Source: Enterobacteriaceae bacterium RIT691
Lineage (GTDB): Bacteria; Pseudomonadota; Gammaproteobacteria; Enterobacterales; Enterobacteriaceae
Assembly: GCA_009668205.1 (NCBI GenBank)
Contig: WJYM01000005.1
Coordinates: 1-64,000, forward strand
Direction of reading: 5' to 3'
Length of the DNA stretch: 64,000 bases
Shown here piece after piece: positions 29,190-38,458 of this stretch. The notes under the pieces are model-generated. The model had not been told where the DNA came from. It worked only from the letters and a program-made list of their open reading frames with translations, and searched no databases. How positions within the stretch are numbered: the first letter of the stretch is position 1; every line of letters starts with the position of its first letter. The translations under genes were made by a program, and so were the position numbers.

Positions 29190-29209
29190 ATGAGTGAGTA
29201 AGCACTCAT
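29190..29209. promoter_or_regulatory. RamR operator upstream of romA-ramA
   Basis: A perfect 7-base inverted repeat, ATGAGTG-N6-CACTCAT, identical in arms and spacing to the RamR binding site described in Salmonella and Klebsiella. It lies between romA and the divergent ramR gene, so RamR can repress the romA-ramA promoter. Confidence 0.9.
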
Positions 29210-29325
29210 TATAGAAAGTGAGCGAAAGTCGTCAAGCCGATTTTCATTCTTTGACATTCGACATTGAAGTGCCGCACCTGCCGTGGTTCAATCGGCGTCT
29301 TTTCCAAACTGAGAGGTAAAGTGTA

Positions 29326-29907
29326 GTGGCTCGTCCGAAGAGTGAAGACAAAAAACAGGCGTTACTGGAAGCCGCAACGGTGGCGATTGCCCAGCAGGGC
29401 ATCGCGGCCTCTACGGCACTGATTGCCCGCAGCGCAGGGGTTGCCGAAGGTACGCTGTTTCGCTATTTCACCACCAAAGACGATTTGCTGAACGCCCTTT
29501 ACCTGCACCTCAAAAGCTCCTTGTGTGAAACCATGCTGGCCGGTATCGGCAGCGCCGTGACGCCAAAAGACGTCACTCGCTGTGTCTGGAACAGTTTTAT
29601 CGACTGGGGGGTGCGCAACCCGTCAGGCAGCAAAGCGATTCGCCGCATGACCGTCAGCGAGAAAATTACGCCGGAAACCAAACAGCAGGTCGCGGATATG
29701 TTCCCGGAGCTGAACAAACTCTGCCAGCGTTCCGTGCGCGCTGTGTTTCTCTCCGACGCCTATCGTGCCTTTGGCGATGCGCTGTTTATGTCGCTCGCCG
29801 AAACCACCATCGATTTTGCCAGCCATGAACCTGAGCGCGCCGCAGAGTTGACCGCGTTGGGGTTTGAAGCGATGTGGCTGGCACTGGCCGAGGAAAATGC
29901 ACAATGA
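29326..29907 (+). CDS. ramR: RamR TetR-family repressor of ramA
   Basis: A 193-residue TetR regulator. The N-terminal helix-turn-helix ([23 protein letters not shown], about residues 27-50) matches RamR. The ligand-binding domain fills the rest. It represses romA-ramA until released by bile salts, dyes or similar ligands. The GTG start has GAGAGGT upstream. No truncation or frameshift is seen, so ramA is probably not constitutively derepressed. The stop overlaps the next start as ATGA. Confidence 0.95.
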   Translation: MARPKSEDKKQALLEAATVAIAQQGIAASTALIARSAGVAEGTLFRYFTTKDDLLNALYLHLKSSLCETMLAGIGSAVTPKDVTRCVWNSFIDWGVRNPSGSKAIRRMTVSEKITPETKQQVADMFPELNKLCQRSVRAVFLSDAYRAFGDALFMSLAETTIDFASHEPERAAELTALGFEAMWLALAEENAQ

Positions 29908-30272
29908 CGGGTGATGAAGTAGTCAAACACGCACATCAGTTCGCACTTGAACTCCCCTTTACCGAACAGGCCTGGCCGTTTGGCCCGGAATACCCGGTCT
30001 ACCAGGTCGGCGGCAAAATGTTTATGCTTGCCCTGGTACTGCGCGGTGAGCCGATCATTAATCTGAAGGCCAAACCCGATAATGTGCTGTTGCATCAGGA
30101 AATTTATAAAAGCATCGGCCCGGGTTACCACATGAATAAGAAGCACTGGATCACCGTCTACGGTGGCGTCGACATTTCGCCTGAGCTGGTCGAGTCATTA
30201 ATCGAAGACTCCTGGCACTGTGTGGTGGACAAACTGCCTAAACGCGACCAAAAGCGCCTGCGCCCGACCTGA
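29904..30272 (+). CDS. ybdF: YbdF, MmcQ/YjbR family protein
   Basis: A 122-residue YjbR/MmcQ (CyaY-like fold) protein with [14 protein letters not shown] near residue 14, GKMFML, INLKAKP and [12 protein letters not shown] near 75. It aligns with E. coli YbdF (122 residues), which also lies beside nfsB. These proteins are proposed to bind DNA or nucleotides, but the function is unproven. It is coupled to ramR. Confidence 0.9.
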   Translation: MTGDEVVKHAHQFALELPFTEQAWPFGPEYPVYQVGGKMFMLALVLRGEPIINLKAKPDNVLLHQEIYKSIGPGYHMNKKHWITVYGGVDISPELVESLIEDSWHCVVDKLPKRDQKRLRPT

Positions 30273-30391
30273 TTTTCTCGTTATCTCAACAAGTGTTATC
30301 GCTTTTTGGCGCTTATCATTTCCCGCTTGTGCCTGTACTCTTCTCCCACTGAACACAGCCGTGAAGGGCTGTTACCCATTGAGGAGCTATC

Positions 30392-31045
30392 GTGGACATC
30401 ATTTCCGTTGCCTTAAAACGTCATTCGACCAAAGCGTTTGACGCTGATTTCACCCTGACCGACGCGCAGGCCGAAAACCTGAAAACCCTGCTGCAGTTCA
30501 GCCCTTCCAGCACCAACTCACAGCCATGGCACTTTATCCTCGCCAGCACCGGGGAAGGAAAAGCGCGCGTGGCAAAATCCGCGGCCGGTGGGTTTGTGTT
30601 TAATGAACGCAAGATGCTTGATGCGTCTCATGTGGTGGTCTTCTGCGCGAAAACCGCGATGGACGATGCCTGGCTTGAAAAAGTGGTCGATCAGGAAGAG
30701 GTCGATGGTCGTTTCGCGACCCCGGAAGCAAAAGCCGGTAACCATAAAGGCCGCACCTTCTTTGCCGATCTCCATCGCAAAGAGCTGAAAGACGATAGCC
30801 ACTGGATGCAGAAACAGGTTTACCTGAACGTGGGTAACTTCCTGCTCGGCGTGGCCGCCATGGGCCTCGATGCCGTCCCGATCGAAGGCTTCGATGCCGC
30901 TGTGCTGGATGAAGAATTTGGGCTGAAAGAGAAAGGCTTTACCAGCATCGTGGTGGTACCGGTAGGCCGTCATAGCGTGGAAGACTTTAACGCGACGCTG
31001 CCAAAATCCCGCCTGCCGCTCAGCACCACGCTGACCGAAGTCTGA
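30392..31045 (+). CDS. nfsB: NfsB oxygen-insensitive NAD(P)H nitroreductase
   Basis: A 217-residue FMN-dependent nitroreductase, extremely close to the classical Enterobacter cloacae enzyme ([18 protein letters not shown] start, [34 protein letters not shown]). It reduces nitrofurans, nitroaromatics and quinones by two-electron steps. The GTG start has a strong GAGGAG site. In E. coli the gene is a MarA target, which fits its closeness to ramA, though only a weak marbox-like sequence is seen upstream. A clear terminator follows. Confidence 0.96.
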   Translation: MDIISVALKRHSTKAFDADFTLTDAQAENLKTLLQFSPSSTNSQPWHFILASTGEGKARVAKSAAGGFVFNERKMLDASHVVVFCAKTAMDDAWLEKVVDQEEVDGRFATPEAKAGNHKGRTFFADLHRKELKDDSHWMQKQVYLNVGNFLLGVAAMGLDAVPIEGFDAAVLDEEFGLKEKGFTSIVVVPVGRHSVEDFNATLPKSRLPLSTTLTEV

Positions 31046-31052
31046 TCCTCTC

Positions 31053-31081
31053 GCCCGGAAAGCCATCTTCCGGGCGTTTTT
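31053..31081 (+). terminator. Rho-independent terminator of nfsB
   Basis: Stem GCCCGGAA (31053-31060) and TTCCGGGC (31068-31075) with a 7-base loop, followed by GTTTTT. It is placed 7 bp after the nfsB stop codon. Confidence 0.9.
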
Positions 31082-31102
31082 CAGTCCCGTTCATCACTGA
31101 TG

Positions 31103-31972
31103 TTACCGCGGCTCGTTAAGCCATTGCAGCGCCTTTTCGCCCGCCTCATCCACCGGCAGATACACCAACAGACGTGAGCCATTGCGAGGGGCGGAATACC
31201 AGTACATCTGTTGCAGACTGAAGTGGCCTAAACTCGGGTGGTTAAAGCGTTTAAGCTGATTTTCCACGCCACGCACTTCATAGCGCTGATGCCAGAGAGA
31301 CTCAAACTCCGCGGAGGCGGCAAAAAAGCGGGCCAGTTTGTTTTCCCATGCCTCCTCTCCCCGGTGCTCAGCCATGACGGCACGAAAATAGGAGACAAAG
31401 GTGGGCAGCACATCAGGATTCGCCAGTCGGCTACGCCAGTTTTCATTGGTCAGGTACAGGTAGATACAGTTGCGATCCTCTTCCGGCATCGCCGCAAAAT
31501 CCACCCCCATCAACCGGCAGAAGCTGTCGTTCCAGGCCACGATATCAAAATCGGGCTTTTGGATGCTCGCGGGCTGTGGCATCAGGCTGTCGAGCATCCG
31601 TCGCGTGCCAGCACTGATCCCCTCGCAGAGCGGTGCGGATGAAGATTCCTGCGGCGGCAGGCCTGCCAGCACAAACAGGTGGCGGGTTTCCAGCGGGCTG
31701 CACTGCAGGGCGCTCGCCACGGCCTGCATCACCGCCGCCGACGGGTTGACCTCCCTGCCCTGTTCAAGCCAGGTGTACCAGGTCACGCCGACATCGGCCA
31801 GCATCGCCACCTCTTCACGGCGCAGCCCCGGCGTGCGGCGACGGCCGCTCCGTGGCACCCCCAGCCTTTGTGGATCAAGACTTTCCCGCCGCAAACGCAG
31901 AAATGCCCCGAGCTGTTTGCGCGGGTCTTCATGGCGCGTGACAGACGGATCAGCAGGTAACATGAGCGACAT
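31103..31972 (-). CDS. XRE-family regulator with MmyB-like sensor domain
   Basis: A 289-residue regulator. An N-terminal XRE helix-turn-helix (LGAFLRLRRESLDP with GLRREEVAMLADVGVTWYTWLEQGR, about residues 22-75) is followed by an MmyB-type ligand-binding domain (about 110-280; IVAWNDSFCRLMG, then FRAVMAEHRGE). Members of this group usually control a neighbouring gene, often an oxidoreductase or exporter. Here the divergent neighbour is an MFS transporter. The start has GGAGG five bases upstream. Confidence 0.9.
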   Translation of the reverse strand: MSLMLPADPSVTRHEDPRKQLGAFLRLRRESLDPQRLGVPRSGRRRTPGLRREEVAMLADVGVTWYTWLEQGREVNPSAAVMQAVASALQCSPLETRHLFVLAGLPPQESSSAPLCEGISAGTRRMLDSLMPQPASIQKPDFDIVAWNDSFCRLMGVDFAAMPEEDRNCIYLYLTNENWRSRLANPDVLPTFVSYFRAVMAEHRGEEAWENKLARFFAASAEFESLWHQRYEVRGVENQLKRFNHPSLGHFSLQQMYWYSAPRNGSRLLVYLPVDEAGEKALQWLNEPR

Positions 31973-31997
31973 ATCGCCTCCAGCCTAGTAGCACCAA

Positions 31998-32026
31998 TAC
32001 CCGTATAACCAGGAACTGGTACCCGT
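31998..32026. promoter_or_regulatory. Candidate operator between the XRE regulator and the MFS gene
   Basis: A palindrome ACCAG-GAA-CTGGT (32008-32020) is flanked by two direct copies of TACCCGT (31998-32004 and 32020-32026) that start 22 bp apart, two helical turns. It sits 26-54 bp upstream of the regulator start and 55-83 bp upstream of the transporter start. That is where an autoregulatory operator for a divergent pair would be expected. Binding by the XRE protein is inferred. Confidence 0.5.
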
Positions 32027-32080
32027 TTAATCATTCAGCGATGCTACGTCCGATCCCTGAATGACGCAATGGAGTCTCCC

Positions 32081-33499
32081 ATGAATTCGTCTGCTGTTTC
32101 ACCTGGCCGTGCTGGCCTGCTGCTGCTCCTGACCGGGCAAATGCTGCCGCTGATCGATACTTCGATCACTAACGTCGCGCTGGATTCGATTACCCGCTCG
32201 TTGCATACCACCCCGACCCAGCTTGAGCTTATCGTTGCGCTGTACGGCGTGGCCTTTGCCGTCTGTCTGGCGATGAGCAGTAAGCTTGGCGATAACCACG
32301 GACGCCGCCGGGTGTTTGTTTGCGGTGTCGCCCTGTTTGGCCTTGCCTCTCTGCTGTGTGGAATGGCGACCACACTCCATCAACTGTTGGCCGCCAGAAC
32401 GCTGCAGGGCGTTGGCGCGGCGCTGATCGTGCCGCAGATTCTGGCCACGCTTCACGTCACCCTCAAAGGGCGGGAGCATGCCAGGGCCATTAGCCTGTAC
32501 GGCGGCATTGGCGGCATCGCCTTTATCGTCGGTCAGATGGGCGGCGGCTGGCTGGTTTCTGCCGATTTTGCCGGGCTTGGCTGGCGTAACGCCTTTTTTA
32601 TCAACGTGCCCATCTGCCTGCTGGTGCTGATGTTCAGCCACCGCTATATCCCGGAGACGCGCGCAGATACGCCTTCGGGAATCGACTGGTCAGGCACAGG
32701 CTATCTGGCGCTGCTGCTGTGCTGCCTGCTGTTTCCCCTGTCGCTTGGCCGGGAGCTGCACTGGCCGGTCGGGCTGCAGCTGATGCTGCTGGCGGTGCTG
32801 CCGCTGGGTTGGTGGATGCGACGCGATGCACTGCAACAGCAGCAGCGCGGACTCAGCCCTCTGCTGCCTCCGCGCTTACTGGCGCTTCCCAGCATTCGCT
32901 TTGGGCTGATTATCGCGCTGCTGTTCTTTAGCGCCTGGTCCGGATTTATGTTCTGCATGGCGCTGACCATGCAGACCGGGCTGGGGATGGCGCCCTGGCA
33001 GTCGGGCAACAGCTTTATCGCGCTGGGCGTGGCGTATTTTATCTCCGCGCTGTATGCCCCAACGCTTATCGCCCGCTACAGCATGGGCCGGATCCTGTTG
33101 ATGGGCCTATCCGTCCAGATAAGCGGACTGGTGCTGCTGATGGCAACCTTCTGGGGCTTCGGCCTGCACGCCAACGCGTTGACGCTGGCGCCGTCCACCG
33201 CCCTGGTGGGCTACGGCCAGGCGTTGATCGTCAACAGCTTTTACCGGATTGGCATGCGCGATATCAGAAGCCAGGATGCGGGCGCGGGCAGCGCCATCCT
33301 CAGTACCCTGCAGCAGTCCACGCTGGGGCTTGGACCGGCGGTGCTCGGCAGCCTGTTTTTGGCCATCGCGGCCAGCGGCGGGTATATCACGGCGATTGTG
33401 GGCTTTCTTGCACTTGAGGTGATTCTGATGCTGGTGCTGGCAGGCTTTGCACTCAGTTTCCGTCAGCAATTATCGCGTTGCCCGACAGCCTCGGCATAA
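32081..33499 (+). CDS. MFS transporter, DHA2 (14-segment) drug-efflux type
   Basis: A 472-residue major facilitator with about fourteen hydrophobic segments. It has the motif A-like loop SSKLGDNHGRRRVFV near residue 66, the motif C-like GGIGGIAFIVGQMGGGWL segment near 146, and an N-terminal TGQMLPLIDTSITNVALDSI typical of the DHA2/EmrB-QacA group. It probably exports hydrophobic compounds by proton antiport; the substrate is unknown. The chosen ATG has GGAG 7 bp upstream; an earlier in-frame ATG at 32069 is less likely. It is divergent from the XRE regulator. Confidence 0.9.
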   Translation: MNSSAVSPGRAGLLLLLTGQMLPLIDTSITNVALDSITRSLHTTPTQLELIVALYGVAFAVCLAMSSKLGDNHGRRRVFVCGVALFGLASLLCGMATTLHQLLAARTLQGVGAALIVPQILATLHVTLKGREHARAISLYGGIGGIAFIVGQMGGGWLVSADFAGLGWRNAFFINVPICLLVLMFSHRYIPETRADTPSGIDWSGTGYLALLLCCLLFPLSLGRELHWPVGLQLMLLAVLPLGWWMRRDALQQQQRGLSPLLPPRLLALPSIRFGLIIALLFFSAWSGFMFCMALTMQTGLGMAPWQSGNSFIALGVAYFISALYAPTLIARYSMGRILLMGLSVQISGLVLLMATFWGFGLHANALTLAPSTALVGYGQALIVNSFYRIGMRDIRSQDAGAGSAILSTLQQSTLGLGPAVLGSLFLAIAASGGYITAIVGFLALEVILMLVLAGFALSFRQQLSRCPTASA

Positions 33500-33572
33500 G
33501 CGCGAGCTCTCGCTCATATTTGCATCTCTTTTCTTCAGCGGTCATCATGGCCGCTGATAAAGAGGAGAAGTT

Positions 33573-34829
33573 ATGCAGGAAATTATAATCACCCTAAAAC
33601 AGTGGGGCATTGAGATAAACCAAACCACATCGCTCATCATCATCTTTGGCATTATTTTTGTTACTGCAATCATTCTGCACCTGATACTTCATCGCATCGT
33701 TCTGCGCGCCTTTGAAAAACGGGCGCAGGCCAGCCAGCATATCTGGCTGCAGATAATCACCCAGAATAAACTCTTTCACCGTGTCGCGCTGACGCTGCAA
33801 GGGATTGTTATTCAGGTTCAGGCGGTCCTGTGGCTGCAAAAAGGCAGCGATGCGGCAACCATCCTGATCAACTGCGCTCAGCTGTGGGTCATGCTCTATT
33901 CGCTGCTGGCCTTTTTCTCGCTGCTGGACGTGATGCTGAAACTGTCGCAGAAATTCACCTTCTCATCCCAGCTTCCGCTAAAAGGGATCTTCCAGGGAAT
34001 TAAACTGGTCAGCGCCATTCTGGTGGGGATCCTGATAATATCCCTTCTGCTTGGGCAATCACCGGCCATTCTGATCAGTGGCCTTGGTGCCATGGCCGCC
34101 GTATTAATGCTGGTGTTTAAAGACCCCATTCTCGGGCTGGTCGCCGGTATTCAGCTTTCAGCCAACGATATGTTGCGCCTGGGCGACTGGCTGGAAATGC
34201 CGAAATACGGTGCGGACGGCGCGGTTACCGATATCGGTCTGACCACGGTAAAAGTGCGCAACTGGGATAACACCATCACCACCATCCCCACCTGGTCATT
34301 GGTCTCCGATTCCTTTAAAAACTGGAGCGGGATGTCTGCCTCAGGCGGGCGTCGAATTAAACGCAGTATCAGCATCGATACCACCAGCATTCATTTTCTC
34401 ACTGAGCAGGAGCAGCAGCAGCTGATTCAGGCGAAGCTGCTGAAGCCTTATTTGGACAGCCGCCATCAGGAGATAAATCACTGGAACCAGCAGAACGACG
34501 CCGGTGAGTCGATTCTGAATCAGCGCAAAATGACCAACATTGGGACGTTCCGCGTGTATCTGAACGAATATCTGCGCAATCACCCGCGTATTCGTAAAGA
34601 CATGACCTTAATGGTGCGTCAGCTGTCCCCGGATGCGAACGGTCTGCCGTTGGAGATTTATGCCTTCACCAACACCGTGGCGTGGGCAGAATATGAAGGG
34701 ATCCAGGCGGATATTTTCGACCATATTTTTGCGGTGGTCGAGGCGTTTGGGTTACGCATTCATCAGGCTCCCACCGGGAATGATATTCGCGCGCTGTCAG
34801 GGATCCCCTCGTCAACGCAGAGTGCCTAA
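33573..34829 (+). CDS. mscM: MscM (YbdG) miniconductance mechanosensitive channel
   Basis: A 418-residue MscS-family channel aligning throughout with E. coli YbdG (415). Several N-terminal membrane helices precede the pore helix region [27 protein letters not shown] near residue 165. The cytoplasmic MscS beta-domain follows ([31 protein letters not shown]), with a YbdG/YnaI-type C-terminal extension. It releases solutes on hypo-osmotic shock. In E. coli it neighbours pheP; here the AT-rich island separates the two. Confidence 0.95.
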   Translation: MQEIIITLKQWGIEINQTTSLIIIFGIIFVTAIILHLILHRIVLRAFEKRAQASQHIWLQIITQNKLFHRVALTLQGIVIQVQAVLWLQKGSDAATILINCAQLWVMLYSLLAFFSLLDVMLKLSQKFTFSSQLPLKGIFQGIKLVSAILVGILIISLLLGQSPAILISGLGAMAAVLMLVFKDPILGLVAGIQLSANDMLRLGDWLEMPKYGADGAVTDIGLTTVKVRNWDNTITTIPTWSLVSDSFKNWSGMSASGGRRIKRSISIDTTSIHFLTEQEQQQLIQAKLLKPYLDSRHQEINHWNQQNDAGESILNQRKMTNIGTFRVYLNEYLRNHPRIRKDMTLMVRQLSPDANGLPLEIYAFTNTVAWAEYEGIQADIFDHIFAVVEAFGLRIHQAPTGNDIRALSGIPSSTQSA

Positions 34830-34850
34830 CCGATAGCCACCCGGAAATGG

Positions 34851-34881
34851 CTAAGAAACCACCCGCGGTGTGGTTTCTTAG
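34851..34881. terminator. Hairpin between mscM and the methyltransferase gene
   Basis: A perfect 12-bp stem, CTAAGAAACCAC (34851-34862) and GTGGTTTCTTAG (34870-34881), with a 7-base loop. It lies in the 59-bp gap between convergent genes and could stop transcription from both sides. No long T run follows. Confidence 0.6.
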
Positions 34882-34888
34882 CCCCTCA

Positions 34889-36142
34889 TTACGCGAGTTT
34901 TTTAATGACTACCTCAATACCGCTTTCGGCAAAAGGTGTCCGCGTTTGATCAAATCGCGGCAGTCCCGCCAGGTAACTGTGATTCAGTAATTCAATCTTC
35001 TGGACAGAATGCTTCGCTTCAATTTGATTTATCAGGTTCAGGACATTAATTGATACGGGTGACCAACTGTCGCTTTTCGAGATGGTAAAGGTATGTTTGT
35101 GATCGGAGTTAAACGTCGATGGCCATACATTTTGCTCATACATATCTTCATCCGGCACGGTGATCACAAGATGACCGTTTGGTTTGAGCACCCTCATCCA
35201 GTGATTAATCGCAATAGCAGGATCCACGACATGTTCAAGACAATGCGCCGAGTAGACAAAGTCAAAACTGTTATCGCTGACATTATCCAGATACTGAGCA
35301 TCTCCCTGCGGCGTATCATAAACCGTCACTTTATTCATTAATGGGAAGAGTGACCTATAGATTCCAATGCTATCTGGCCCTCCCCCGATATCAAGACCAA
35401 ACCCAACCAACCAGCGCGCAGAAAAACGGGCATCCATCATACGGCGATTGATCGACATACAGGTGGTTCCAACCACCCCCCGATTAATCAGGAATTTGGA
35501 TGTGATATCACCTGGCAGAATGAGAGGTTTAACGGCATCTCCTGCAAAGCTGTGCGGCCACAACATCGCGTACCCGGTATCCTCAGCATGCCAATGCAGA
35601 GAGTGCGTCTCAGAAAAACTTTCCAGCAGACCAACAAATTCAGCGGCACGCTCAAAACCATGATCGGCATATTCCGGCATCTGGCCAGACATCACTTCGA
35701 AATTTTTCAGATAGATCCTGCAATCGTCGATAATAACAATCGCATTATCAATTTTTCCTTTGAGGAGTTTTAGCTCTTCAATTAAGGGTAAACGGACATC
35801 TTTATCCCATTTATCGCTGCTGTAGGATTCATTACCATAATCTGAGCCCGGGTAATGGGCATCAAGGAAAATCAGACAACGATTTTTTTCTAACGTGTCA
35901 TTGATCTCCGCTGACGTTAAAAATGACACACTATCTGTGTTTGACACCGAAATATTATCCTTCCTCTCCTGAAGATACTTTTCATACAGAGGTTGGTAAA
36001 TCTCACATGAGAGTGCCTTTTTAAAGCCAGCCAGCAATGCAAAATGACAAGAGTTGCCAATGCCATAACCTGTTTCAATCAAATGTGTTACATTATTATT
36101 TTCCACAACATTACTCAGTGGAAATCTCTTTAAAAAACCCAT
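34889..36142 (-). CDS. Tandem SAM-dependent methyltransferase protein
   Basis: A 417-residue protein that reads as two methyltransferase-like halves. The N-terminal half (about 1-200) has IETGYGIGNS near residue 22 as a glycine-rich SAM loop and LIFLDAHYPGSDYG near 90, resembling the Methyltransf_24/FkbM groups. The C-terminal half (about 240-417) is a Methyltransf_11 type with GLDIGGGPDS, VYDTPQGDAQYL, DFVYSAHCLEHVVDP and LKPNGHLVITVPDED. The gene is markedly AT-rich. It starts 23 bp after the glycosyltransferase behind GAGGG, so it is second in a two-gene operon. A glycan or lipid-linked sugar target is likely from context but unproven. Confidence 0.75.
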   Translation of the reverse strand: MGFLKRFPLSNVVENNNVTHLIETGYGIGNSCHFALLAGFKKALSCEIYQPLYEKYLQERKDNISVSNTDSVSFLTSAEINDTLEKNRCLIFLDAHYPGSDYGNESYSSDKWDKDVRLPLIEELKLLKGKIDNAIVIIDDCRIYLKNFEVMSGQMPEYADHGFERAAEFVGLLESFSETHSLHWHAEDTGYAMLWPHSFAGDAVKPLILPGDITSKFLINRGVVGTTCMSINRRMMDARFSARWLVGFGLDIGGGPDSIGIYRSLFPLMNKVTVYDTPQGDAQYLDNVSDNSFDFVYSAHCLEHVVDPAIAINHWMRVLKPNGHLVITVPDEDMYEQNVWPSTFNSDHKHTFTISKSDSWSPVSINVLNLINQIEAKHSVQKIELLNHSYLAGLPRFDQTRTPFAESGIEVVIKKLA

Positions 36143-36165
36143 ACAACCCTCACAAAAATTAAATA

Positions 36166-38259
36166 TTATTGAGCAACGTAATTGTCAGAATTTAAAAAAT
36201 TCCGGATTTCACCCCAAAGATACTCCGGTGACATTTTTCTCATACACATATATTTATCGTCATTAGGGCACCATTTAGCAAAACTATCGCCATCAGGATG
36301 TGTCCAGGTCTGATTAAGTTCTTTCTTGAAAAATTGAGCATCCATAATCAGGTGGCCACATTGTCCGTACTCACACCCTCGGTCTATTCCCAGGGCATTC
36401 CATCCTTTCTGACCATGACGATAAGGTAAGCGGTACTGCGCAGGAATGATCGAATAAAGAGCACAGATAGCAATGTCGGTCATGCCCGCCAGCCCCACGG
36501 GCCCAGAGTCACAGGCAACAAGCAATTGACAATGTTGCATAAATAATACCGTTTCAAGTATGGAGAAGTGATTAACAGCACTAATTACGCCAGGCAGTTC
36601 AACCGACATCATTGTTTTTTCACGGTACTTATTATTATCACTACCAATAATGACAACCTTCCAGCCCTCGCTCAGAAATTTTTCAGCTAAAAAATGCCAT
36701 CCTTCTTCTGTCCATGTTCTGTTAGGCGCACCATAGTTTGGGTGAAGTAACACAACTTTATTATCATAAAGCTCATGCTGTTCAATAAAATGCGTTATTT
36801 TCTTATTTTCAACATGTCCTAAAGAGAATACTGCATGCTTATCCTTTGCTTTATAGCCTGGTTTAACATCAGCAATAATAACATCTGTTAGGTGCTCATT
36901 TGCGGTGAAATGCTCCCACTTCACAATATTATGATAAAAGCCATGCTGAGCTATAATTTTAAGAATATTTTGTTTCTTCTTAGTATAATTAAACATATCC
37001 CAGAACTCATCCACCACCGGGCAAGATTCAACCAACCCTCGGTAAAGCGGGTGAGCGATAAAAATAACTTTCTCATTAAATTCTTTGCGTAATGCATTAA
37101 TGCTTCCCAATGCGTAAATAACATCTCCCATCGATGCCGGGCAATAAAAAATACGCGTATTACTAATGACATCCCGATAGTCTTGCAAATCATCAAAATA
37201 AATGGGCTGAGGGATATTCAATTTTAGTTTATCAATCAAATCATCGACTTTCGCTAAGGCGTCCGTGGTCACGGTGAATGTGATGTTTTGCTTAGGTGAT
37301 TGTAATAGTTCATCAGAGAATGCCCCCGCAACTGCATCAGGAAGAATATCCAGCACTTTTAGCAGGTTCACCGTAAAATAGTCTGGGAGCTTCAGTACAC
37401 TCCCCTGCTCAAGTTTAATATCGTGCCCGTTAAACAAAGGCCCTTCGCCATCCCGATACAGAACCACACTATAACGTTTTTCATCGCTTGAGCGCATAGC
37501 TTCATTAACAACGTTAATAAATTTCTGCTGATGTTGTAACACATCATCCTCAACAAAAGGCACTGTACCGATCAACAACAATGCAGACGATTTTGCCCTC
37601 AGTAAGCTTTCATAAATATTAGGAGAAGTATTATAAAGATTCAGGAAGTCTTTTAACTTACTGCCGCGCAAAGGTGATATTTTTTCAACTGGCAATTTTC
37701 TGTGTTTTTTAAGTGCGCTATTTTGCTGCAAATAATAAGTGGTCTTAACCACTTTGTGCAATGCATAAGCGGAAACCATGTTCCACTGTTTTTCTACAAA
37801 GGGGATTTCCCCTTGAATAATCTCTTTTATTTCCTGGCCTAAAGAATCAACAATTTTAGTAAATTCAGTTGACGACATTTGATTCAATGCATCGGAAATA
37901 AGCAACTCACTTATATTTTCATCATATAAACAAAGATGCGTTACCGATTGATACTTAGCAATTTTCTTTAGGAAAGTAATAATATACTTACTGACCACTG
38001 AAAGTGATGTATGAATAGAAACCCAGGAAATTTCGTTTTGTAATAAGATGTCAGAGATTTTACTTAACGCGGCACTGAGGGCATTTTTATTATATCTGAT
38101 AAGCGTAACACCGTGGCCCTTTAGCCATGCTTCATTTAATTGAGCATGACGCACCAGCAGAATATTTTTATATTCTTTGTCATTAATGGCGCTGATAAAG
38201 TTGCTCATCTGCAGGGCAAACGTTGACTCGTTAGTTTCGATTAGAATTCGTACTTTCAT
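36166..38259 (-). CDS. Large glycosyltransferase: GT9-like C-half with GT80-like N-half
   Basis: A 697-residue, AT-rich gene. The C-terminal half (about 365-690) is GT9/heptosyltransferase-like: CPASMGDVIYALGSINALR at its start, HPNYGAPNRTWTEEGWHFLA, then ACDSGPVGLAGM, the donor-binding signature of that family. The N-terminal half (about 1-350) resembles GT80 sialyltransferases such as Pasteurella PmST1 in segment order: LCLYDEN against LYDDGS, ALLLIGT, then VLDILPDAVAGAFSDELLQ. The GT80 catalytic histidine in KGHP is not conserved here (YRDGEG). The Met at 38259 has GAGG five bases upstream. The function cannot be named beyond glycan assembly. Confidence 0.7.
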   Translation of the reverse strand: MKVRILIETNESTFALQMSNFISAINDKEYKNILLVRHAQLNEAWLKGHGVTLIRYNKNALSAALSKISDILLQNEISWVSIHTSLSVVSKYIITFLKKIAKYQSVTHLCLYDENISELLISDALNQMSSTEFTKIVDSLGQEIKEIIQGEIPFVEKQWNMVSAYALHKVVKTTYYLQQNSALKKHRKLPVEKISPLRGSKLKDFLNLYNTSPNIYESLLRAKSSALLLIGTVPFVEDDVLQHQQKFINVVNEAMRSSDEKRYSVVLYRDGEGPLFNGHDIKLEQGSVLKLPDYFTVNLLKVLDILPDAVAGAFSDELLQSPKQNITFTVTTDALAKVDDLIDKLKLNIPQPIYFDDLQDYRDVISNTRIFYCPASMGDVIYALGSINALRKEFNEKVIFIAHPLYRGLVESCPVVDEFWDMFNYTKKKQNILKIIAQHGFYHNIVKWEHFTANEHLTDVIIADVKPGYKAKDKHAVFSLGHVENKKITHFIEQHELYDNKVVLLHPNYGAPNRTWTEEGWHFLAEKFLSEGWKVVIIGSDNNKYREKTMMSVELPGVISAVNHFSILETVLFMQHCQLLVACDSGPVGLAGMTDIAICALYSIIPAQYRLPYRHGQKGWNALGIDRGCEYGQCGHLIMDAQFFKKELNQTWTHPDGDSFAKWCPNDDKYMCMRKMSPEYLWGEIRNFLNSDNYVAQ

Positions 38260-38458
38260 TGGGACCTCGACATCCATACACCTTCACGTCATAGCAATAA
38301 TCATGCCATTGCGTAATGTATTGATTTTAAGGGGAATATCTTGCAATACGGAACGATACCTTCCGCCTGCGTCAATGATTGCAGAGAGGTGATATTACAG
38401 ATCAGAAATGAGGTAGAGACGTAATGGCGATCGCCACTGGAGCCGCTTTCGGTGAGAG

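Noticed and set aside
34889-38259. Phage-defence or toxin-antitoxin island
   Set aside because: AT-richness and insertion between core genes raised the idea, but both proteins show sugar-transfer or methyl-transfer folds acting on small molecules. No nuclease, toxin or integrase is present.
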